Positions 8,241-16,456 of a stretch of 17,310 nucleotides of DNA are shown piece by piece; within the stretch, counting starts at the first letter, position 1; the number at the start of each line of letters is the position of its first letter. Origin of the DNA: Sulfurimonas sp. (GTDB taxonomy: Bacteria > Campylobacterota > Campylobacteria > Campylobacterales > Sulfurimonadaceae); NCBI GenBank assembly GCA_027056465.1, contig JALUKS010000006.1:1-17310 (forward strand), given 5' to 3'. The notes under the pieces are model-generated. The model saw only the letters and a program-made list of their open reading frames with translations. It had not been told where the DNA came from and searched no databases. A program made the translations under genes and the position numbers.

Positions 8241-8852
8241 CTATAATTTTATAAAATTTTCTATGATTTTAAGACCATTTGCATGGCTCTTCTCTGGGTG
8301 GGGCTGAATCCCCATAATGTTGCCATGTGCTACAGCTGATATAAACCTATAGCCATATTCAGTCTCCCCTATAATATCACTCGGCTCATCACAATTTACA
8401 TGAAAAGTATGCACAAAGTAGAGATAGTGATTTTTATCGAGTCCATTAAAAAGTGGATGTTCTTTTGTGAACATTCTATTCCAACCCATATGAGGCACTT
8501 TAAGAGGCTCACTAAACTTCGATTCATCAAAAGCTTTTACATGCCCCTTAATAAGTCCAAGTCCCTCATGTATTCCAAACTCCTCACTACTCTCGAAAAG
8601 TAGTTGCATACCAAGACAGATACCTATCATAGGCTTCCCACTTGCAGCAAACTCTTTAATGGCGTTTATCATATCGCGTTCACGAAGATGCTCCATCGCA
8701 TCAGCAAATGCACCTACTCCAGGGAGTACAAGCTTATCATACTTACTAAACTCTGTAGGATTACTCACTACAACTGTATCTTTTCCCAACTTAGCAAAGG
8801 CATTTTTTACACTTGCTAAATTTCCCATATTATAATCAACTATTGCTATCAT
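8241..8852 (-). CDS. hisH: Imidazole glycerol phosphate synthase glutaminase HisH
   Basis: Class I glutamine amidotransferase subunit that releases ammonia from glutamine and channels it to HisF to make IGP and AICAR. The 203-residue protein has the nucleophile Cys79 in GICLGMQLL, His185 and Glu187 in QPHPEKSH, and the oxyanion-related PGVGAF loop (44-49). All three triad members are intact. Its ATG overlaps the stop of the upstream PDC-sensor gene by one base (TAATG), so the two are translationally coupled. HisF, which it needs for useful activity, must be encoded elsewhere. Length and motifs are standard. Confidence 0.97.
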   Translation of the reverse strand: MIAIVDYNMGNLASVKNAFAKLGKDTVVVSNPTEFSKYDKLVLPGVGAFADAMEHLRERDMINAIKEFAASGKPMIGICLGMQLLFESSEEFGIHEGLGLIKGHVKAFDESKFSEPLKVPHMGWNRMFTKEHPLFNGLDKNHYLYFVHTFHVNCDEPSDIIGETEYGYRFISAVAHGNIMGIQPHPEKSHANGLKIIENFIKL

Positions 8853-9757
8853 TATTCATCTATCTTTAATTTTGTAAATTTTATATATACTGCTAAACTG
8901 ATAAGAAGTAGAGAGACTCCACCCATAATATATATTGCATACATTAATTTATCTGGGTCAGTTATAGCGAACTTAAACACAAGCATCAAGGCTTCAATAG
9001 AGAGTGCGATAATGATACTTCCTAAAAAACGCACCATCGTTTTATGAGGTCCTGAGATACTATGCTCTTTATGCCTCCCTAATATCTCCTCTTCTATCAA
9101 GGTTTTGGAGAGATCAAAAATCGCCAGAGAGAGTGTTAAAAGAATTGTTGCTTCAAAAATATCCTTTATTTGAAAATTCTCTAGTGAAATATCATGAAAG
9201 AAAAAATTGCCTACTCCTTTAAAAAAGAGTAACATAGCAACAGCGAGAAGAGCTAATGAAAATGCACCATAAGAGTACTTAAAAAATTGACTAAAGAGAT
9301 GGTCAAGGGTATTAACATGTGCAATTTTTAGAACCTCATCAAAAGGCATATCTAAACAAGCGATATATTTTAAATCACCATTTTCACAATAGATAGGGGC
9401 AGAAGCCGTCACACACAAATCATCTGTAATGAGAGATGGATAGGGATCAGTAATACTACAGCGTTCCTCTCTTACAGCTCTATAATAGTAAGCACGTTCA
9501 GCACGAATTTTTCCAATATCCTCACTTATCTCACTATCTCTTGCAAAAGTAGAAGAGACTTGTACCCCTTTGTTATCTAAAAGATAAACACCTTCACAGT
9601 TCTCTAAGTCAGCTTTTATCTTCAGCAGACGTGGCATAATCATCTCTTGAGTGAGAGAGGGAAGCCTATTTGGAATGTTTTTAGAAAAAAGATAACAGAA
9701 GTAAGCACGAGCTTTTGTTCGCCCTTCTGAGTAGAGCTGTATATCTGATGCAACCAT
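8852..9757 (-). CDS. PDC/Cache sensor protein with four C-terminal TM segments
   Basis: Predicted membrane sensor of 301 residues with no assigned pathway. Residues about 50-140 resemble a PDC/Cache fold: VYLLDNKGVQVSS (57-69), an RAYYYRAV stretch (87-95), a TASAPIY strand (117-123) and the closing YIACLDMPF (131-139). Four hydrophobic segments follow at about 161-179, 203-219, 243-264 and 273-293. There is no N-terminal TM or signal, and a TAA lies in frame nine codons before the ATG, so the PDC part would sit in the cytoplasm unless it is exported in an unusual way. No GGDEF, kinase or methyl-accepting domain is attached. The start has AGAGGA at 9765-9770. It is the first gene of the unit and overlaps hisH by one base, which is an odd partner for histidine genes. 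Function is unknown. Confidence 0.75.
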   Translation of the reverse strand: MVASDIQLYSEGRTKARAYFCYLFSKNIPNRLPSLTQEMIMPRLLKIKADLENCEGVYLLDNKGVQVSSTFARDSEISEDIGKIRAERAYYYRAVREERCSITDPYPSLITDDLCVTASAPIYCENGDLKYIACLDMPFDEVLKIAHVNTLDHLFSQFFKYSYGAFSLALLAVAMLLFFKGVGNFFFHDISLENFQIKDIFEATILLTLSLAIFDLSKTLIEEEILGRHKEHSISGPHKTMVRFLGSIIIALSIEALMLVFKFAITDPDKLMYAIYIMGGVSLLLISLAVYIKFTKLKIDE

Positions 9758-9780
9758 GAAAATTTCCTCTATTTTTTGAA

Positions 9781-9786
9781 ATTATA
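9781..9786 (-). promoter_or_regulatory. Candidate -10 for the PDC sensor-hisH-hisA unit
   Basis: On the - strand GATATAAT includes a perfect TATAAT, ending 23 bases before the ATG at 9757, with AGAGGA between them. No firm -35 is seen. Confidence 0.45.
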
Positions 9787-9931
9787 TCTACTTCATAATT
9801 ATAAAGAGATTACTTATCTGCTATAAGTGTACTAATGCCAAAATTAAAACCTGAAGTGCGATTTTTGAGAAATTAGAAAAATAAAATTGAGTCAGGTGAA
9901 AGTCAGTAAAGTAAGTGCTTCTGAGCTTAAC

Positions 9932-11824
9932 TTAATGGCAGTGATGAAGACCCTCTTTTGGCTCACAAAGGTGAAAGCCCTGTAGATACTCAGCACCTAA
10001 GCCTTGCAGACTCTCCATCACCTCCTTAGAATGTATAAACTCAGCAATTACTGGAATGTTTAACTCTTTTGCAAAGAAGATAATAGATTTTACAATTTTA
10101 AACGACATATCTGATTCTGTTATATCTTTGATAAGAGTACCATCTATTTTCATAATATCAATAGGAAGGCGTTTAAATATTTCATAATTAGCATAACCAC
10201 TCCCGAAGTCATCTACTGCTATTTTACATCCATACGATTTTATCTCTACTATTCTCTCTTTCAATCTCTCAAAATCTTCTAGCTTTTCATACTCTAAAAG
10301 TTCTATAGTTAAAAATCTTGCTACATCTTTATGCCTCTGTATAGCGCCTATAACTATATCATAAGTTTTCGTGTCAATGAGGTCAGAAAAGTTGAGATTG
10401 AGACTTATATTTTTCTCTTGTAGGCTTATCTGTTTAAAAACTATATCTATAACAGTAGCTGTAAGTTCTGTGTACAGAGTAGTAGAAAATATCTCTTCTA
10501 AAAAGAAAAATGGTCCTATGATTTTGCCCTCATTACTCACTATACGAACCAATGCCTCATACTTATCTATAGTCAAATCTTTAGCATTGTATATAGGTTG
10601 GTAGTGGCATATAACTCTCTTCTGTTCAAATGCCTCCTTGATCTCATCAATACTCATCTTTTTTGGTGCATTTGATTTTTCTTGCACACTATCTTGTGAC
10701 CTGATGCAATTTCTTCCATCTTTTTTTGCGATATAGAGCATCTCATCTGTATATTTGATAGCTTGATCAATAGTTTTACATCTACTTGGATGCTCGTTTA
10801 CTCCTATAGAGACCGTTACTTTTATATGGTTTTGTTCATAAATAAACTCACTAACTTCTATTTCATCTTTTACTCTTTGGGCTATTTTAAGACCTATATC
10901 TGGATCATTCTCTACTTTTACAAAGAGTAAAAACTCTTCACCACCATAACGAAAGAACATATCACCATCTCTGATTGTTTTTTGTACACTCCCTACAACA
11001 CCTTGAAGGATAATATCTCCTGCTTTATGCCCATAAGTATCATTTACCTTTTTAAAAAAATCTATATCAAACAGCATAATCTGATACTTATCTAAATCAA
11101 TATTTTTCAAAAACTCTCGAAGATAGTGTCGGTTGTATATTTGTGTTAGTGCATCGGTATAACTCTGTCGCTTTATTTTATTATTATTATAAAACTCTAA
11201 AATAACAAGAATAATTAAAATAAATATAGCTATAAATATAAATATAAAACTACGATTTAAAGGTTTAACTATCTCTCGGATTCTATGTGGCAATTCAAAA
11301 GAGAAATCGACGGCAATTACAGCTTCAACTTTTCCATTTCTCACTATTGGGTAGAGATATGTTGTCCATAACTCATCTAATTTATATTGACGAATAATAT
11401 TTGGTTTTTCTGTTTTATAAACCTTGTTCCACTCTTTCATATTTACATCTAAAGGCTGATCTAACTCGCCCCTATCTTTTTTACTACCATCTACAATATA
11501 TCTATAAATACCCTTTTTATCTCTGTAAAGGATGTAGACATATTTGAATGATTTTGTAGAAAGTACACTTAAAGTGTGCTCAAAATGTGCTCTTAACTTC
11601 TCATCATTATGGAGTGTCTGAACAAATGGCTCATCTTTTAGCTGCACTTTTATATTATTGTCAATATTGACTATAAAATCACTAAGAGTATGAATATAGA
11701 GTGAATCCATATTTTTCACAAGTTCACTTTTTATATCATTTACTAAAAAGTACATATAGGCTGTAACTGCCATAAGCGCAGTTAAAATAGCTGTATATCT
11801 CTTCGCTGCTTTATTAATACTCAT
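9932..11824 (-). CDS. Membrane GGDEF-EAL protein with periplasmic Cache-like sensor
   Basis: Inner-membrane enzyme that can make and break cyclic di-GMP. The 630 residues hold TM1 (12-29), a periplasmic sensor about 30-190 with a Cache-like end (YPIVRNGKVEAVIAVDFS, 158-175), TM2 (191-211), a GGDEF domain (about 222-375) and an EAL domain (about 395-625). The active loop is GGEEF (294-298), with a product-inhibition I-site RxxD (Arg285/Asp288) five residues upstream. The EAL part keeps EAL (423-425), the Asn near 477-479, Glu508, Asp538/Asp539, Lys559, Glu595 and Gln615, so both activities look possible. No HAMP or PAS is seen between TM2 and GGDEF. The ATG overlaps the end of the upstream periplasmic gene by 11 bases, so the two are coupled. 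It ends with a His-rich HHCH tail. Confidence 0.93.
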   Translation of the reverse strand: MSINKAAKRYTAILTALMAVTAYMYFLVNDIKSELVKNMDSLYIHTLSDFIVNIDNNIKVQLKDEPFVQTLHNDEKLRAHFEHTLSVLSTKSFKYVYILYRDKKGIYRYIVDGSKKDRGELDQPLDVNMKEWNKVYKTEKPNIIRQYKLDELWTTYLYPIVRNGKVEAVIAVDFSFELPHRIREIVKPLNRSFIFIFIAIFILIILVILEFYNNNKIKRQSYTDALTQIYNRHYLREFLKNIDLDKYQIMLFDIDFFKKVNDTYGHKAGDIILQGVVGSVQKTIRDGDMFFRYGGEEFLLFVKVENDPDIGLKIAQRVKDEIEVSEFIYEQNHIKVTVSIGVNEHPSRCKTIDQAIKYTDEMLYIAKKDGRNCIRSQDSVQEKSNAPKKMSIDEIKEAFEQKRVICHYQPIYNAKDLTIDKYEALVRIVSNEGKIIGPFFFLEEIFSTTLYTELTATVIDIVFKQISLQEKNISLNLNFSDLIDTKTYDIVIGAIQRHKDVARFLTIELLEYEKLEDFERLKERIVEIKSYGCKIAVDDFGSGYANYEIFKRLPIDIMKIDGTLIKDITESDMSFKIVKSIIFFAKELNIPVIAEFIHSKEVMESLQGLGAEYLQGFHLCEPKEGLHHCH

Positions 11825-12251
11825 AACTATCTTCTATATATTTTCTAAATTCATCTGGTATAGAAATGCTAAATTTTTTTAAATTTTTCTTGATAAAAAT
11901 AATATTAGGTCTCCCCTTCTGCCAATAAAATCCTCCAATAGCCCTCTCTTTATACTTTTTAAGTAGATAGTATTTTCTTACAAATATAGGTTTATCTGCT
12001 AAAATATTCTCCTCATGTGATACTACTAAGATATCTGCTTCTTGAGGAGTTTTTACAAATATAATGCTACTATCTGTTAAAATATTATGGCACTTCTTTA
12101 CATCAGACCAAACCTTGATAGATGTTTTTTCTTGAAATGCTCCATGTACAATTCTCTTACAAATCTGTTTTTCTATATCCAAAGGGGAAGCAAAAACAGA
12201 AGAGTATATAAAGAGAAGAAGAAACAGTGCTTTTTTATATTTTACTATCAT
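11814..12251 (-). CDS. Small secreted periplasmic protein (YfiR-like role suspected)
   Basis: Predicted periplasmic protein of 145 residues. I take the ATG at 12249-12251, not the TTG nine codons upstream, because GGGAGGGAG (12253-12261) sits right before the ATG and the resulting N-terminus is a clean signal peptide (Lys-rich start, hydrophobic 8-19, cut after SVFA at residue 21). The mature part has Cys31 and Cys54, which may form a disulfide, an ADILVV strand (72-77) and a striking GFYWQKGRPNIIF block (107-119) followed by a short helix. I associate this block with small periplasmic proteins encoded beside TonB receptors and GGDEF enzymes in this phylum. YfiR of Pseudomonas has the same kind of place in YfiBNR, but homology is not shown. 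It follows the receptor gene by ten bases and overlaps the GGDEF-EAL gene by 11. Confidence 0.78.
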   Translation of the reverse strand: MIVKYKKALFLLLFIYSSVFASPLDIEKQICKRIVHGAFQEKTSIKVWSDVKKCHNILTDSSIIFVKTPQEADILVVSHEENILADKPIFVRKYYLLKKYKERAIGGFYWQKGRPNIIFIKKNLKKFSISIPDEFRKYIEDSYEY

Positions 12252-12261
12252 ACTCCCTCCC

Positions 12262-14178
12262 TTAAAAAAGATACTCAAGATTGAGCCATATCTTTCGCTC
12301 TATAACAGGCACAGAATAGCTCAAAGGCTGATATGCCTGAGTGAGACCCTTATCTAAAAGATTCTCCCCTCTTAGACCAAGACTTATATCTTTACTTGTA
12401 TGATACTTGAGTGCTGATGTCCAATTGACTGAATTCTCTATCTTTATGCCATTATAAGAGTCATAAGAACTTTTACAGACCAATTCATTGTATATATCTA
12501 TATTTTTATACTTATTAAAAATCTGTACATTCACTCCATATTTTGGTGAGTAGAGTTTACTTGTATGATTGTAAGAGTCATAAAAAGCAACTTTAAAACT
12601 ATTTTGACTATCAAATGATTTCTGATACGAAAGTTCTGCCATATCATATTTTGATTTTATGTGTAGATTTACAAACCCACTATGAGAGGAGTTCCCCACA
12701 ATAGGATTACTAACATAGTTCTCTGAAATTGCTAACTTTACAAAACTATCGGTAAATTTATATTTTAAAGAGATTAAAGAGATGTCATGTTTTGGTACTA
12801 GAAGTGCATTATCTGCACTGTATGGAACTCTATTTATACTATAATATTGATACAGAGGTATAGGTAAATAGGAGTGAGTATAGAGAAATTGTAAAAATAG
12901 GTTTTTATCCTTATACTTTATACCTGCCCTATATGTTGTCTCGCTTCTCTCTTTTATCTCTTTGCTATAATCATATATATCCTCTTTTAGCTGTCCAATT
13001 AAAGAGACTCTTTTCATTATTTTTAGTTCATCTTCTGCATATAGTGAAGAGTAATTTATAGCATTAGAGTAACTCCCTATATAGCTATTTGAAATATTGT
13101 TAAAAGTAGTAAGAGAACTCTTTTCACTAAGAGTTTTATATTTATAAAAGCCACCTACAAAGAGCTTATTGAAGCTATTTTTGAAAGTTTTATCAACTGT
13201 TATAGAATAAATATCCTCATTAAATGAGATTGCATAATTCGTAGCCTCTTGTGCTAAGCCATCAATAAAAATACCATTTATATCTCTCAAATTTTGTGTG
13301 TAGTCAGTATTATCTACAGAGAGTTGCAGTTTTATCCCATTATTGAATTTTTTTGTTATATGTAGATACTGCTGTTGTGCATTAAGATTATTTCCATCAT
13401 CAGATGGTGTACCCTCTGTTCCTAAACCTAAAAAACTATCCATATTTTTAGCTATCGCACCTACTTCAAAAAACCAATCTTTATAGATAAAATTTCCATA
13501 AACATTATAATCTTGTAAATTACTTTTTAGCTTATAATTTTGATTATTGAACTCTTTATTGTAAGTTTTCTTTTTTAAATTTTCTGCTTCAGCATAAGCA
13601 AAATAGGAAAAGTCATCGCTTAATGCTCTTGCAGTATAAAAGTTAAATATAGATGAACCTTTTTCATCCGCCATCACTCTTAGCTTACTTCCCTCTTCTC
13701 TATCTGCTCTTTTTGTATAGAGTTATATCACAATAGGTGCAGTTTCATTTCCAAACTCTACCGAAGAAGTCGCTTCATAAACTTCGATATGATCAATATA
13801 CTCAATGTTAAGATCGCCCCAAAGTAAAAAACCACTTCCAAAAGTCACAGAAGTCATATCATGGTCATTTATGAAAATTCTTACACCCGATAGAGGAAAC
13901 ATTGCATTTGAAGCAGTAGAAACAACTGAAAAATTATATCTATTTTTATAAAGATTAAAAGCTGGAAGTGTGTTTAAAACATCTGATAAACTTTTTACCT
14001 GCATCTGCTCAAGCTCTTCTCTTGTATAGAGATGCAAAATACCACTACTCTCTTTTTTTGTCTTGATAGATAAATCAGACTCACTCTGATATTTATTTAA
14101 AAGATTATCAATTGGAACATCATTTGCAAACAGATTTAATGCAAAAAACATTATAGAAAAAAGTACTCTTCTGTTCAT
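12262..14178 (-). pseudogene. TonB-dependent receptor interrupted by an in-frame TAA
   Basis: Outer-membrane receptor gene of 638 sense-length codons broken by one TAA at codon 152 (13723-13725). Codons 1-151 give a signal peptide (cut after NLFA, residue 18) and a plug domain (about 45-150) with SLSDVLNTLPAF and YIDHIEVYEA. After the stop the same frame continues without any shift as LYTKRADREEG and then the whole beta-barrel, ending in LEYLF with the terminal Phe used in barrel assembly. IVI-stop-LYTKRA fits the usual plug exit (…IxIxTKR), so the stop most likely replaces a Lys or Gln codon (AAA or CAA to TAA). The downstream half could only start at internal GTG/ATG codons near 13677 and would lack a signal peptide. 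Transcribed with the next two genes. Alternatives: sequencing error or suppressed stop. Confidence 0.85.
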
Positions 14179-14202
14179 TTAAAATTCCTCAAGATTTTCT
14201 AT

Positions 14203-14211
14203 ATTTTAGCA
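14203..14211 (-). promoter_or_regulatory. Candidate extended -10 for the receptor/c-di-GMP unit
   Basis: The - strand reads TGCTAAAAT, an extended -10 (TG-n-TAAAAT), 24 bases before the receptor ATG at 14178. GAGGAA (14185-14190) serves as ribosome site. This would drive the receptor, the small periplasmic gene and the GGDEF-EAL gene together. Confidence 0.42.
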
Positions 14212-14295
14212 TATTTACACTTAAGACTATGACCGATTAACTTAACTTTCGCACCTAAATCCAAGCATTTTCTGAATCACATCCTGCAGTACAAG

Positions 14296-14328
14296 GTTGC
14301 TATCGCTAATATTTAACACTATTGTAAC
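14296..14328. promoter_or_regulatory. Imperfect dyad, possible operator
   Basis: GTTGCTATCG at one end and CACTATTGTAAC at the other make a broken inverted repeat of 33 bases. It lies between the two divergent promoters and ends ten bases before the -10 of the copper-receptor gene, so it covers its -35 position. Several mismatches remain, and it does not match a Fur or CRP/FNR consensus that I know. It is noted as a weak candidate only. Confidence 0.22.
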
Positions 14329-14338
14329 ACTCTTTTAA

Positions 14339-14344
14339 TATAAT
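14339..14344 (+). promoter_or_regulatory. Candidate -10 for the copper-receptor gene
   Basis: A perfect TATAAT in an A/T-rich setting, 31 bases before the ATG at 14376. TAAGG at 14362-14366 is the likely ribosome site. No clear -35 is visible. Confidence 0.5.
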
Positions 14345-14375
14345 TTCGTAATTTAAAAGTTTAAGGTTATAAAAA

Positions 14376-16403
14376 ATGAAAAAAAGAATTTTACTCTCAG
14401 CGTTAGCTGCCTCAACTCTAAGTGCAACGGAGATACAACTAGAGACTCTAGGGGTAGAGTCTACTCGTATCACCGAGGTTGCACAAAATGCACAGACCTC
14501 AGCAGATGTCGCTCAAGCTCTCAGTACAACTGTTCCTAGTATAGATATGAGTCGCCGTAGCGGTATCGCAAATGACATCTTTATCCGTGGGCAAAAACGC
14601 GATAATATTACAGTAGAAGTGGATGGAACCAAAGTCTATGGTGCTTGTCCAAACAGAATGGATCCCCCTATCTCTCATATAGTTGCAAATCAGATAGATT
14701 CCATAGAGGTAATAGAAGGTCCTTATGATGTTGAGTCATTTGGAACACTTAGTGGTGGGGTGAAAATAAAAACAAAAAAACCAAGCAAAGAAGCTAAAGG
14801 AGAACTCAATGTTGGTGTTGGCTCTTTTAACTATAAAAAGTTTGGTGCGAGTGCAAGTGGTGGAAATGACTTTATCAGAGTATCAGCATCTGTTTCAACT
14901 GAGTCTAGTGACCAGTACAAAGATGGAAATGGGGATACTATAGCTGATCAGATTGATAACTATGTAGCTACTACTACTCCTACCTTAGCAGGAACTTCAA
15001 AAGATCCACGCCTACAACCAGAGTATCATGATATGCAAGCATACAAGAAAAATAGTGCAATGATAAAAGCATTTATTACAACTGCAGAAAATCAAGAACT
15101 TCGATTAAGTGTTACTGCAAACAGAAGTGACAATGTTGTTTATGGAAACTCTAAGATGGATGCACTTTATGACGACTCAAACATCTACAGTGTTGCCTAC
15201 AACATCAACTCACTTAGTGAAAACTACAAAAACCTCAACATCGAGTATTACCACTCAGATGTTGATCACCCGATGGGAACTGACTATAGAATGTCCTCTT
15301 TAAATAGTGGTACAGTGATGACAAACTGGCTAACAACTGATATGGATGGAATCAAACTGAAAAATAGTTTTGCATTTTCTGAATATAAGCTTCTTCTTGG
15401 TCTTGATGGAAGTCAAAGAGTATGGGATGGGCACTATGAGATGAACGGTAATACTACTCCAGCACCGTGGCCAACAGGTAGAAAAAGTATAGATAACACA
15501 GTTACAGACAATATGGCAATTTTTGCAAAACTAGATAAAGAGTATGGCAAATTTTCTCTTAGTTTTGGTGCTAGATATGATGATACTCAAATTACGAATG
15601 ATTCATACCAAAATAACGACTACAGCTCTCTTGGTCTTAACGTTATGAGTAACTACAACTTCGATAAAGAGAACAAGATATTTTTAGGAGTCGGTCAAGC
15701 TTCTCGTGTTCCTGATGCCAGAGAGTTATATTTCTTAGGTTCAATGGGAAATCTAGTTGGTACACCAGATCTTAAAAAGAGTACAAATAATGAAGTTGAC
15801 TTAGGGTATGAGACAGATAATGACAACTTTAAGTTAAAAGTAAAAGCTTTTTACTCTCAACTTTCAGATTATATCTATTATAACAGTAGTAACACAAATG
15901 CAGCTGGAGCTGCAGTGAATGCATTTGAAAATATTGATGCGACTATTTATGGTGCTGAGCTAAGTGCTTCTTACTATGTAAATGATGACATCACTTTAGA
16001 CCTAGGAGCTTCATACAAGCTTGGAACAAAAGACGATGTAGCAGCAGGAGAGGATGAAGATTTAGCAGATATGGCACCACTTCGTGGAAATATTGCACTT
16101 AATTATGAGTATGCAAATAACTCATTGGCGACACTAGAAGTACAATCAAGTGCGAAATGGAATAAGTATGATTCAGATAATGGTGAACAGGAGCTAGATG
16201 CTTGGAGTGTTGTAAATTTCAAAGCTAAACATGCTATCAATAAAAAGTTTGACTTTACTCTTGGTGTAAATAATATTTTTGATGAGACTTATGCTGTGAG
16301 CAATACTTATGCAGACCTAACACTACTCACTGGTGGTGGAGATGTTATGCTTATGAATGAACCAGGTCGCTACATCTACACTAACTTAGATTTTAAGTTT
16401 TAG
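14376..16403 (+). CDS. nosA: TonB-dependent copper receptor (NosA/OprC type)
   Basis: Outer-membrane receptor of 675 residues expected to take up copper with energy from TonB-ExbBD. The signal peptide is cut after about residue 17 (STLSA). The plug (about 25-140) carries VYGACPNRMDPP (88-98), the hallmark of NosA/OprC receptors, and FIRGQ (69-73). OprC binds copper through a Cys-x3-Met pair in the plug and a His-x-Met pair in a barrel loop; here these are Cys91/Met95 and His298-Pro-Met300, so the site looks complete. The barrel ends in YIYTNLDFKF with terminal Phe. In denitrifiers NosA supports copper supply to nitrous-oxide reductase; that link is only inferred here, as no nos gene is in the window. 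It is transcribed away from the broken receptor, 197 bases apart. Met-rich parts outside the site are modest. Confidence 0.85.
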   Translation: MKKRILLSALAASTLSATEIQLETLGVESTRITEVAQNAQTSADVAQALSTTVPSIDMSRRSGIANDIFIRGQKRDNITVEVDGTKVYGACPNRMDPPISHIVANQIDSIEVIEGPYDVESFGTLSGGVKIKTKKPSKEAKGELNVGVGSFNYKKFGASASGGNDFIRVSASVSTESSDQYKDGNGDTIADQIDNYVATTTPTLAGTSKDPRLQPEYHDMQAYKKNSAMIKAFITTAENQELRLSVTANRSDNVVYGNSKMDALYDDSNIYSVAYNINSLSENYKNLNIEYYHSDVDHPMGTDYRMSSLNSGTVMTNWLTTDMDGIKLKNSFAFSEYKLLLGLDGSQRVWDGHYEMNGNTTPAPWPTGRKSIDNTVTDNMAIFAKLDKEYGKFSLSFGARYDDTQITNDSYQNNDYSSLGLNVMSNYNFDKENKIFLGVGQASRVPDARELYFLGSMGNLVGTPDLKKSTNNEVDLGYETDNDNFKLKVKAFYSQLSDYIYYNSSNTNAAGAAVNAFENIDATIYGAELSASYYVNDDITLDLGASYKLGTKDDVAAGEDEDLADMAPLRGNIALNYEYANNSLATLEVQSSAKWNKYDSDNGEQELDAWSVVNFKAKHAINKKFDFTLGVNNIFDETYAVSNTYADLTLLTGGGDVMLMNEPGRYIYTNLDFKF

Positions 16404-16425
16404 AGAGTTTAAAGCTTTTTCATTA

Positions 16426-16431
16426 TATAAT
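16426..16431 (+). promoter_or_regulatory. Candidate -10 for the terminal sensor gene
   Basis: TATAAT within the ten-base palindrome ATTATATAAT, 25 bases before the GTG at 16457. The palindrome with its flanking T and A runs (16415-16437) could also form a weak A/T hairpin after the copper-receptor gene, but it lacks a GC stem, so the promoter reading is preferred. Confidence 0.38.
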
Positions 16432-16456
16432 AAAAAAGAATAAATAGGGAGTTTTT

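Noticed and set aside
11814..12278. Longer TTG-started form of the small periplasmic protein
   Set aside because: It overlaps the receptor end, has no good ribosome site and hides the signal peptide; the ATG at 12251 has a strong site just before it.
12262..13677. The barrel half as an independent gene
   Set aside because: It lacks a signal peptide and plug and is in the same frame as the upstream half; best read as one interrupted gene.
13723..13725. Programmed recoding (selenocysteine or similar) at the internal stop
   Set aside because: The codon is TAA, not TGA, and no recoding element is evident.
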